From NCBI RefSeq assembly GCF_009498525.1, contig NZ_QSNT01000003.1, forward strand, positions 513,977 through 577,976: a stretch of 64,000 bases of DNA, given 5' to 3'. Below, piece after piece: positions 58,480 through 64,000 of the stretch (its first letter is position 1; every line of letters starts with the position of its first letter). This DNA comes from Rhizobium sp. ICMP 5592. GTDB lineage: Bacteria; Pseudomonadota; Alphaproteobacteria; Rhizobiales; Rhizobiaceae. The notes beneath the pieces were generated by a model, which was not told where the DNA came from, made no database searches, and saw only the letters and a program-made list of their open reading frames with translations. A program made the position numbers and the translations under genes.

Positions 58480-58891
58480 GGTGAAGGCGTCCTTCGCTGG
58501 CCTTGTTGCGGTATTGCAGCGCGATCAGAATGCCCTTGCACCAGCGCAGCGACAGAAGCGACAGGATGATGGTCAGCGGCGCAAACAGCAGAATATGCAC
58601 CCAGATCGGCGGCCCGTAATTGGCCTGCAGCCACAGGACCAAACCAATGACGATAAAGCCGACGATGAGGATGACGAAGACCGCCGGCCCGTCGCCGGCG
58701 TCGGCAAAGGCATAATCGAGATCGCAGGCCGCACAGCGCGGCTTCAGCGACAAAAGCCCGTCGAAGAGCTTGCCATTTCCGCAACGCGGGCAACATCCCT
58801 GGATGCCGACCTTGAAGGGATCAACAGGCGGAAACAGGGCGCTGTCGCTGCTTGCCCCATCATCCGGGGTTTTGTCTTGCTCTGAGCTCAC
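58472..58891 (-). CDS. DUF983 membrane protein
   Basis: The 139-residue protein has two C-x2-C motifs (CCPRCGNGKLFDGLLSLKPRCAACDLDYA, zinc-ribbon-like) followed by two membrane helices (PAVFVILIVGFIVIGLVLWLQ; IWVHILLFAPLTIILSLLSL). Its function is not known; its steady place between ctaE and surf1 in many alphaproteobacteria argues for a role in oxidase assembly. It overlaps surf1 by 8 bases. In this window four or five other genes separate it from ctaE. Confidence 0.9.
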   Translation of the reverse strand: MSSEQDKTPDDGASSDSALFPPVDPFKVGIQGCCPRCGNGKLFDGLLSLKPRCAACDLDYAFADAGDGPAVFVILIVGFIVIGLVLWLQANYGPPIWVHILLFAPLTIILSLLSLRWCKGILIALQYRNKASEGRLHRD

Positions 58892-59039
58892 GATTTGGTC
58901 TCGATCGGTCCATCATCCCGGACGAGCTCCACTTCTCGTCCCTTTCGTCATCAGTAGCCGCGATGCGGCCGTCCGTCCAATCCAAAAGCTAGGTGAACGC
59001 GGCGGGCCTGCTACAATACAAACGCCACGGAGGAGGCTC

Positions 59040-59693
59040 ATGGAACTCAATCAAGACCACGACGCCGGGCGGATCATCATTCTGAACGGTGCGCCGCGAT
59101 CCGGAAAATCCAGTATTGTCGAGGCTATACAGGCCGGTTTCGACGGTCCCTGGATGAATCTCGGGGTCGACACCTATGTCAGGCACGCCACGCCGCAACG
59201 CTACCGGCCAGGCGTCGGCCTGCGCCCCGGCGGCGAGAGGCCCGATCTCGAGCCACTTATCCCGCGCCTTTATGCCGCGCTCTACGCTTCCATCGCCGCC
59301 CATAGCCGGCTGGGACTGAATGTCGTCGCCGAGTTCGGCCATCACGACGCATATTCGCGTCCCCTTGGTATCCTTCAGGACTGCGCCCGGCAGCTGGCCG
59401 GCCTGCCGGTTCTCTTCGTCGGTGTACACTGCCCGATCGAGACCATCATGCAGCGGCGTCTGGCGGAAGGCTCGGAGCGGCGCGGCACCTATGTCGGCGT
59501 TTCCGCCGATGCTCCCATTCCCGCGCCGGTGCTTGCCTGGCAGGAAGAGGTGCACCGGCCGGGGCTCTACGATCTGGAGCTCAATACTTCGATCAAGAGC
59601 GCTGAGGCCTGCGCCGAAGAGATCAGGCAGCTGATGGACCGAGGCGTTTCGCGCCCGACGGCATTCGAGCAGCTCGGGCGAGCGGCTGAGTGA
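59040..59693 (+). CDS. P-loop kinase, chloramphenicol-phosphotransferase-like
   Basis: The protein has 217 residues. The P-loop is LNGAPRSGKSSIVEAI (about residues 15-30), followed by GVDTYVRHATP and a CPT-like central region (AEFGHHDAYSRPLGILQDCARQLAGLPVLFVGVHCPIETIMQRR). CPT enzymes phosphorylate chloramphenicol, but most relatives have unknown substrates, so resistance cannot be claimed. GGAGGAGG stands a few bases before the ATG. It is oriented opposite to the oxidase genes on each side and lies in the accessory insertion. Confidence 0.8.
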   Translation: MELNQDHDAGRIIILNGAPRSGKSSIVEAIQAGFDGPWMNLGVDTYVRHATPQRYRPGVGLRPGGERPDLEPLIPRLYAALYASIAAHSRLGLNVVAEFGHHDAYSRPLGILQDCARQLAGLPVLFVGVHCPIETIMQRRLAEGSERRGTYVGVSADAPIPAPVLAWQEEVHRPGLYDLELNTSIKSAEACAEEIRQLMDRGVSRPTAFEQLGRAAE

Positions 59694-59735
59694 CTGCAAA
59701 GACGCGGCGCTGATCAATAAGTCCTGAGCCTTGCT

Positions 59736-60152
59736 TCACATCGGCGGCATCTTCTCGAATTTCGACACGGCCGGGTCGAGCCGGTCCCAAGCATGACCGC
59801 GCACCGTGTACGTCACCATCTGCGGCTCGTATCGGCCTGGATCGTCGAGGCTCGCGGCGTGAATGGTGAAGAGGTCCGGCATGGCCGCGAAGGTCAGATA
59901 GACGGGCGATCCGCAGGCGGGACAGAAGCCGCGCGTCTTCACGTTCCCACTGTCGCCGACCATATCCCAATGCGTCGCGTCGCCTTCGAGCTTCACCGCC
60001 TCCCTGTTCGGGAAGGTCAAATAGGATCCATGCCCCGTGCCACTCGTACTCTGGCAGTCGCTGCACTGGCAGTCGTTCATCGCGATCGGTTCAGCCGAGA
60101 TTTCATAGTGGATCGCACCGCAGGCGCATCCGCCGGTGTAAGGCTTGTTCAT
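59736..60152 (-). CDS. GFA-family zinc protein (glutathione-dependent formaldehyde-activating fold)
   Basis: The 138-residue protein has the GFA zinc pattern: GGCACGAIHYEIS (C-x-C), NDCQCSDCQSTSGTGHGSYLTF (C-x-C-x2-C) and FCPACGSPVYL (C-x2-C), which bind two zinc ions. Formaldehyde-activating function applies to a few members only. ATG 60152 follows GAGGGAGAGAC. It is the downstream neighbour of the SRPBCC-ArsR pair on the same strand, 52 bases away. Confidence 0.88.
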   Translation of the reverse strand: MNKPYTGGCACGAIHYEISAEPIAMNDCQCSDCQSTSGTGHGSYLTFPNREAVKLEGDATHWDMVGDSGNVKTRGFCPACGSPVYLTFAAMPDLFTIHAASLDDPGRYEPQMVTYTVRGHAWDRLDPAVSKFEKMPPM

Positions 60153-60204
60153 GTCTCTCTCCCTCCTGGTTAAGCACTTCATCGGCCACGACGCTTCTGT
60201 CGCG

Positions 60205-60669
60205 TCAGTCTTTCCCGTCGACGATAGCGCCAATGTTCTGCACTACCTTCTTCCAACCTTCGCTCATCTTGTTGAAGGCGGTATCGTTCTTCGGCACGAC
60301 GAAACCGGAATGGACGAGGCGGAGGCGCGTGCCGGTTTCAACCTTGGAAAGGATGAACGTGACTACAGAGTCGAGCTGTGAGCCGTATCCGACGTTTCCC
60401 GCATGTCCGCCTTTCCAGGCGTAAGCCAAACGTTCATACGGCTTCACCTCCAGTACCTGGCAGTGAATGGTGCCGTCCCACGCACCGGCCGGCGTGGTCT
60501 GGTAGGTGAAGTGTTTGCCTTCCACAGGCTCGAAACCCGCCGGCATCATCAACCACCGGCCCATCAAACTCGCCGTGGTCAGCGTTTTCCAAATCGCCTC
60601 CGGCGCATGCGGAAAAACCTCATCGACCACTATGTCTTGCGTGTCGGGCTCCAATACGGCGTCGTTCAT
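60205..60669 (-). CDS. SRPBCC (AHSA1-like) protein
   Basis: The 154-residue protein has the START/AHSA1 fold typical of SRPBCC proteins coded beside ArsR regulators: IVVDEVFPHAPEAIWKTLTTASLMGRWLM, then WDGTIHCQVLEVKPYERLAYAW and SVVTFILSKVETGTRLRLVHSGF. It binds hydrophobic small molecules by family. Its start overlaps the stop of the ArsR gene by 4 bases, so the two are coupled. Confidence 0.9.
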   Translation of the reverse strand: MNDAVLEPDTQDIVVDEVFPHAPEAIWKTLTTASLMGRWLMMPAGFEPVEGKHFTYQTTPAGAWDGTIHCQVLEVKPYERLAYAWKGGHAGNVGYGSQLDSVVTFILSKVETGTRLRLVHSGFVVPKNDTAFNKMSEGWKKVVQNIGAIVDGKD

Positions 60670-60995
60670 GGATCAATTTCCTTCAGCAGTGTCCTGAGAT
60701 TCACAAAACGTTCGCGCCAGAAGACGCCATAATGGCTCATCCAGTCGACCAGCGGCTCGAGGCCTTCCGGTTGGGCACGGTAATAGACTTTCCGGCCTTC
60801 CGGGCGCTCGGCGACCAGGCCGGCCTGTTTCAGGGCCTTGAGGTGTTGAGAAATGGCGCCCTGCGTCACTCCGCTCCCTCGCGTCAGTTCGACAACGGTA
60901 ATCTCGTCGGAGCTGACGACCTTCTCAAACACGGCCCGCCGTGTGGGATCGGCAAGTGCGCGCATGACGGCATTGATGGGAGCGGCTTCGGTCAT
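60666..60995 (-). CDS. ArsR-family regulator of the SRPBCC pair
   Basis: This 109-residue winged-helix repressor has ADPTRRAVFEKVVSSDEITVVELTRGSGVTQGAISQHLKALKQAGLVAERPEGRKVYYRAQPEGLEPLVDW. It has no metal-binding ELCVCDL motif, as in the many ArsR proteins paired with SRPBCC genes. The ATG at 60995 gives the usual start; the open frame to 61073 runs through the operator repeats. Two 13-base direct repeats lie 16-46 bases upstream and are the likely binding site. Confidence 0.9.
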   Translation of the reverse strand: MTEAAPINAVMRALADPTRRAVFEKVVSSDEITVVELTRGSGVTQGAISQHLKALKQAGLVAERPEGRKVYYRAQPEGLEPLVDWMSHYGVFWRERFVNLRTLLKEIDP

Positions 60996-61010
60996 GGGAA
61001 ACCAATAGCT

Positions 61011-61041
61011 AATACTAATTGATGAGTCAATACTAATTGAT
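61011..61041. promoter_or_regulatory. Tandem 13-base operator before the ArsR-SRPBCC operon
   Basis: AATACTAATTGAT occurs at 61011-61023 and 61029-61041, an exact direct repeat with an 18-base period. It lies 16 bases upstream of the ArsR start and is AT-rich in GC-rich surroundings, as expected for an autoregulated promoter. Confidence 0.75.
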
Positions 61042-61084
61042 TTGATGGATTCCAATGCCGCCTCGCGCCGCAATGAATCAACTG

Positions 61085-61215
61085 ATCCGCAATCCGGTTT
61101 AATAGGTCCTGAGCCCGGTGAATGACCATCTTCCAGCCTTCACCCACTCGCGCCGGATGGTCGAGCGGTGTGTCTCACCCGACCTGGCTCCCGCGACAAA
61201 TCTCAGCGTGGTTTT
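61085..61215 (-). pseudogene. Frameshifted remnant of a second SRPBCC/AHSA1 gene
   Basis: On the minus strand TLRFVAG followed by RSTIRREWV reads in one frame, and GEGWKMVIHRAQDLLN in another, together resembling the C-terminal part of AHSA1-type proteins (compare TRLRLVHSG and EGWKKVVQ in the intact gene at 60205). There is no start codon or complete domain, and a frame change is needed. It may be a dead duplicate. The match is by eye and weak. Confidence 0.35.
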
Positions 61216-61226
61216 TCGGCGGAATC

Positions 61227-62042
61227 CTACGGCTGCGATTCAAGCAACCGGATGTAGCGTTCAGCTGAGCGGGCGACACTGTCCTTTGCACCGCTCGCGA
61301 TGATCTTGTCGCTCCAGGCGCCGTAGATGCGGTCGAAGCGTATGTCTGCAACGCGGTTCGCAATACGCCGGACTTCGCGTGCCGGCAGAGGGATCAGGTT
61401 GGGGAAAGAATACATGAAGGAAACCCATCCCTTCGCCGGAACCACTTGCATGGTGTCACCGACGAGCAGCGCGCCACTTCCATCCGCACCGGCCTGCCAT
61501 TCCAGAACGCTGCTCCCCTCGAAATGCCCGCCCAACCGGTGAAGAATTACGCTGGGCAGCACCTCGCGACGGTCTCCCCGCCAAGGCTGGATATGCTTGC
61601 TCGGGCGCGTGACATGGGCGAGATCGGCCTCGGGCAACAGGATCGGCACGCCTCCGAGCGCTTCGCTCCATTCCACCATGCCGGTATAAAAATGCGGGTG
61701 AGACGGGCAGATGGCCTTGATGCCGCCGAGTGCCAGAATACGGGCTCGCGTCTTCTCGTCCAGAACAGGGGTGCAATCCCACAGGACATTTCCATGCGGA
61801 GTGAGCACCAGAAGCGCACGCTGGCCGATGCCAACCGCCGGCGAAACACCGATGGCGATCAAGCCCGGTTCCAGCTCGCTCCATTCGTTCGCATGGGTGG
61901 AAACCAGCGCTTCCCGCGCGATCCACTCCTGGCCGCCTTCGGGAACGAACTGTCGTTCATCCTCGCAAATGGAACAGGTCGGAGGCGGGACGGCGCTTAA
62001 CGCGGAATGGGCGCCACATGTCTTGCAGATCCAGATGGGCAA
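61227..62042 (-). CDS. MBL-fold hydrolase-like protein with N-terminal rubredoxin-type zinc knuckles
   Basis: The protein has 271 residues. The first 30 carry two C-x2-C pairs (WICKTCGAHS; PTCSICEDE). The rest has an MBL-type fold, but the HxHxDH motif is altered (CPSHPHFYTGMVEW), while LGGHFEGSS and LLVGDTMQVV remain. Such proteins may keep the fold with changed or lost activity. It lies 170 bases from ctaE on the same strand. Confidence 0.78.
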   Translation of the reverse strand: MPIWICKTCGAHSALSAVPPPTCSICEDERQFVPEGGQEWIAREALVSTHANEWSELEPGLIAIGVSPAVGIGQRALLVLTPHGNVLWDCTPVLDEKTRARILALGGIKAICPSHPHFYTGMVEWSEALGGVPILLPEADLAHVTRPSKHIQPWRGDRREVLPSVILHRLGGHFEGSSVLEWQAGADGSGALLVGDTMQVVPAKGWVSFMYSFPNLIPLPAREVRRIANRVADIRFDRIYGAWSDKIIASGAKDSVARSAERYIRLLESQP

Positions 62043-62212
62043 CGGAGCGATCCCTTATGCACGGACAGGCGACCCTGGAGATGGAGGGCGAACATGATGT
62101 TGCAATGCCATGTCGAAAAAATGCCGCCGCAAACGTTCCGGACTAGGCCAGACTTTGCGGCGGCAAGCATTGTTCATTTCGGCCGAAAGCCGACTTCCGG
62201 AGCAGAGGCCGG

Positions 62213-63091
62213 TCAGCCGGCCGCTACCGGCGCACCCCAGCTGCCCCAGATGTAGATGCAGAAGAACAGGAACAGCCAGACGACGTCGACGAAGTGCCAG
62301 TACCAGGCAGCCGCTTCGAAGCCGAAATGCTGTTTCGGCGTGAAGTCGCCCTTGATCGCGCGGATCAGGCAGACCAGCAGGAAGATCGTGCCGATCAAGA
62401 CGTGGAAACCATGGAAACCGGTCGCCATGAAGAAGGTCGCGCCGTAGATCGAGTTTTTGAACTCGAAAGGTGCATGGGCATATTCATAGGCCTGCACGCA
62501 GGAAAAGAACGCGCCGAGCAGAACTGTGAGCGTCAGGCCCTGGATCATGCTCTTGCGGTCATTGTGCAGCAGCGCATGGTGCGCCCAGGTGACCGTCGTG
62601 CCCGACAGCAACAGGATGATGGTGTTGTAGATCGGCAAGTGCCAGGGATCGAGAACCTCGACACCCTTGGGCGGGAACTGACCGCCGAGGAAGGCCGTCC
62701 GCGATGCCTGGATCGCCTCGTTCGGGAAGAGGCTGACGTCAAAATAGGCCCAGAACCAGGCGACGAAGAACATCACCTCGGAGGCGATGAACATGATCAT
62801 GCCGTAGCGCAGATGCAGCGAGACGACGCGGGTATGCGCGCCCTCATGCGCTTCCTTCACCGTGTCCGACCACCAGCCGTACATGACGTAAAGGATCAGC
62901 GCCAGACCGATGAAGAACAGCCATGGGTGCGCCCAATCGAGACCGAACAGGTGCAGCGAGCCGCCGTTGAGATAGCGCATGAAGCCGACGCCACCGAAGG
63001 TGATGATGAAGGCCCCGATGGCTGCCAGCAGCGGCCACGGGCTCGGGTCGATGATGTGGTAGTCGTGTTTCTTCTGATGCGCCTCTGCCAT
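62213..63091 (-). CDS. ctaE: Cytochrome c oxidase subunit III
   Basis: Subunit III of the aa3 oxidase stabilises the core and proton uptake. The 292-residue protein has seven membrane helices and family blocks FSEVMFFVAWFWAYF (here IASEVMFFVAWFWAYFD), WHLPIYNTIILLLSGTTVTWAHHAL, MATGFHGFHVLIGTIFL and WHFVDVVWLFLFFCIYIWG. ATG 63091 (MAEAHQKKHDYHIIDPSPWP) is the usual start; the frame to 63148 is not needed. It is the distal gene of the ctaB-F-G-E run. Confidence 0.96.
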   Translation of the reverse strand: MAEAHQKKHDYHIIDPSPWPLLAAIGAFIITFGGVGFMRYLNGGSLHLFGLDWAHPWLFFIGLALILYVMYGWWSDTVKEAHEGAHTRVVSLHLRYGMIMFIASEVMFFVAWFWAYFDVSLFPNEAIQASRTAFLGGQFPPKGVEVLDPWHLPIYNTIILLLSGTTVTWAHHALLHNDRKSMIQGLTLTVLLGAFFSCVQAYEYAHAPFEFKNSIYGATFFMATGFHGFHVLIGTIFLLVCLIRAIKGDFTPKQHFGFEAAAWYWHFVDVVWLFLFFCIYIWGSWGAPVAAG

Positions 63092-63154
63092 GTCAGCAAT
63101 CCCCGAATGACTTTTTCCCATATTGCTCCCGGCCAAGCCGAAAAGCACTCTCCA

Positions 63155-63772
63155 TCAAAGTTTCTTCTGCGCCGCCTTTGTCGCCGCGCCCTCGTTCGAC
63201 GCGACCGGCTTTGCGCCATCGCGTGGATAGAAGGTGTAGGACAATGTCAGCGCCGTGATCGTCTTCGTCTCTTCCGCCTTGGTGATCTCGGGATCGACGT
63301 AGAAGACCACCGGCATCTCGCGCTTTTCCCCCGGCGCCAGATCGGTCTCGTTGAAGCAGAAGCATTGCACCTTGTTGAAATAGGCACCCGCTTCCACCGG
63401 CGAGACATTGAAAATAGCCTGTCCTCGCGTCGGCTGGTCGGACTTGTTCTCAGCCACGAACCTGATCTCGATCGTCTCGCCGATCTTCGGATTGACTTCC
63501 TTCTGCATCGGCTTGAAGTCCCAGGGCACGCCCGGAGCGACATTGGCGTCGAAAGTGACCTTGATCGGCTTGTCGAGAATGATGCTGGATGCCTGGTCGA
63601 CGCGCTGCGTTGTGCCGTTAAAACCTGTGACCTCGCAGAAGATGCGATAGAGCGGCACGGCGGCGGCGCACATCGCGCTCATGCCGACGACGAAGCTCAG
63701 GCACATGGCGACCACCAGGCCGTTGTTGCGGCCTGCCGTCCTCACCTTGTTCGTTGTCCCCTCCTCCATCAC
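63155..63772 (-). CDS. ctaG: Cytochrome c oxidase assembly protein CtaG (Cox11)
   Basis: CtaG (Cox11) delivers copper to the CuB site of subunit I. The 205-residue protein has one N-terminal membrane helix (LVVAMCLSFVVGMSAMCAAAVPLY), then a periplasmic domain with the copper motif CFCF in KVQCFCFNETDLAPGEK and a conserved Cys in IFCEVTGFNG. It lies 63 bases upstream of ctaE and 6 bases after the ctaF stop on the same strand. ATG at 63772 or the adjacent 63769 is the start. Confidence 0.95.
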   Translation of the reverse strand: MMEEGTTNKVRTAGRNNGLVVAMCLSFVVGMSAMCAAAVPLYRIFCEVTGFNGTTQRVDQASSIILDKPIKVTFDANVAPGVPWDFKPMQKEVNPKIGETIEIRFVAENKSDQPTRGQAIFNVSPVEAGAYFNKVQCFCFNETDLAPGEKREMPVVFYVDPEITKAEETKTITALTLSYTFYPRDGAKPVASNEGAATKAAQKKL

Positions 63773-63778
63773 GCCTCC

Positions 63779-63919
63779 TCAAACGTGTCCGGTGCCGACC
63801 TTGATGATGGTGATCGCGTAGAACAGGATCACCAGGCCGGCGAGCACCAGGCCGAGCGCGATATTGCGCCCTCGCCGCGATTTCTTTTGCGCGTCCGTAA
63901 GCTTGACAAGTTCGATCAT
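63779..63919 (-). CDS. Small membrane protein CtaF/CoxF of the oxidase cluster
   Basis: This 46-residue protein begins MIELVKLTDAQKKSRRGRN and has one membrane helix (IALGLVLAGLVILFYAITII). It is the short gene found between ctaB and ctaG in rhizobia, probably needed for oxidase assembly. It is too short for most gene calls. Its ATG overlaps the stop of ctaB by 2 bases, and GGAGGC lies between its stop and ctaG. Confidence 0.85.
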   Translation of the reverse strand: MIELVKLTDAQKKSRRGRNIALGLVLAGLVILFYAITIIKVGTGHV

Positions 63920-64000
63920 AGCCAGCCCCCCACGCCGCCCGACATCAGCACGGCAACGAGCCTGTCGATCAAGAGCGCCGAAAAGATTGCGAAGAGATAG
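63916..64000 (-). CDS. ctaB: Protoheme IX farnesyltransferase, C-terminal end only
   Basis: The last 27 codons are seen, starting at YLFAIFSALLIDRL and ending GGWL before TGA. They form the last membrane helix of a polytopic protein. Position directly before ctaF on the same strand identifies it as ctaB, which makes heme o for the oxidase. The identity rests on synteny and the helix only, because the body lies beyond the window. Confidence 0.65.
   Translation of the reverse strand, partial: YLFAIFSALLIDRLVAVLMSGGVGGWL

Noticed and set aside
1..64000. CRISPR array, prophage or insertion sequence
   Set aside because: No regular spacer-repeat pattern, transposase or phage structural gene was seen anywhere in the window.

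Overview
The window looks like chromosomal DNA of an alphaproteobacterium of the order Rhizobiales, most likely Rhizobium or a close relative. The evidence is high-GC coding sequence, a RopA-type porin, BioR/BioY control of biotin uptake, a CcrM methyltransferase, a ctaB-ctaF-ctaG-ctaE cytochrome oxidase cluster, and a linked surf1-ispH-thrB-rnhA block. No species call is possible from the sequence alone. No phage, integrase, insertion sequence, CRISPR array or rRNA was seen. There are two tRNAs, for Pro (CGG) and Gln (TTG).

Layout. 1-2.2 kb: the end of a sulfate-activation operon (cysD, cysN). 2.2-9.4 kb: a divergent LysR/MFS exporter pair, a small membrane protein, the porin, then a DAHP synthase gene preceded by an unreported-looking aromatic leader peptide and terminator, then a methyltransferase. 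9.6-13.4 kb: a LysR regulator and a methionine-sulfoxide repair cluster (msrB, msrA and a free-Met-R-sulfoxide reductase), then a pentapeptide-repeat protein. 13.6-20.7 kb: two tRNAs, envelope proteins, a membrane protein beside a chimeric glycosyltransferase remnant, a cupin and an MBL hydrolase. 20.7-34.3 kb: ppdK, a HigBA toxin-antitoxin pair, CorC, and a chromosome-maintenance cluster (smc, dsbA-like, dciA-like, mutY, HAD, ccrM). 34.3-39.3 kb: small monooxygenase-like proteins with an ArsR regulator, then the biotin locus bioY/bioR with two identical operators. 39.6-48 kb: thrC, an M16 peptidase, a GNAT and a large GGDEF-EAL protein in one tight run, then stress and envelope genes. 48-53 kb: peroxiredoxin and a zinc-type ABC importer led by a 42-residue membrane peptide. 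53.2-55.0 kb: an AT-richer two-gene cassette that looks like phage defence. 55.1-64 kb: rnhA-thrB-ispH-surf1-DUF983, interrupted by accessory genes, then ctaE-ctaG-ctaF-ctaB.

How genes work together. CysD and CysN form ATP sulfurylase. ThrB and ThrC are the last two threonine steps and lie about 15 kb apart. MsrA, MsrB and fRMsr together cover peptide-bound S, peptide-bound R and free R methionine sulfoxide. BioR probably represses BioY. CtaG, SURF1 and CtaB supply copper and heme for the oxidase whose subunit III is CtaE. The strongest candidates for something new are the Phe/Tyr/Trp leader-peptide attenuator before DAHP synthase, and the defence-like pair whose first protein ends in an SSB-type DDDIPF tail beside a membrane AbiC-like protein.
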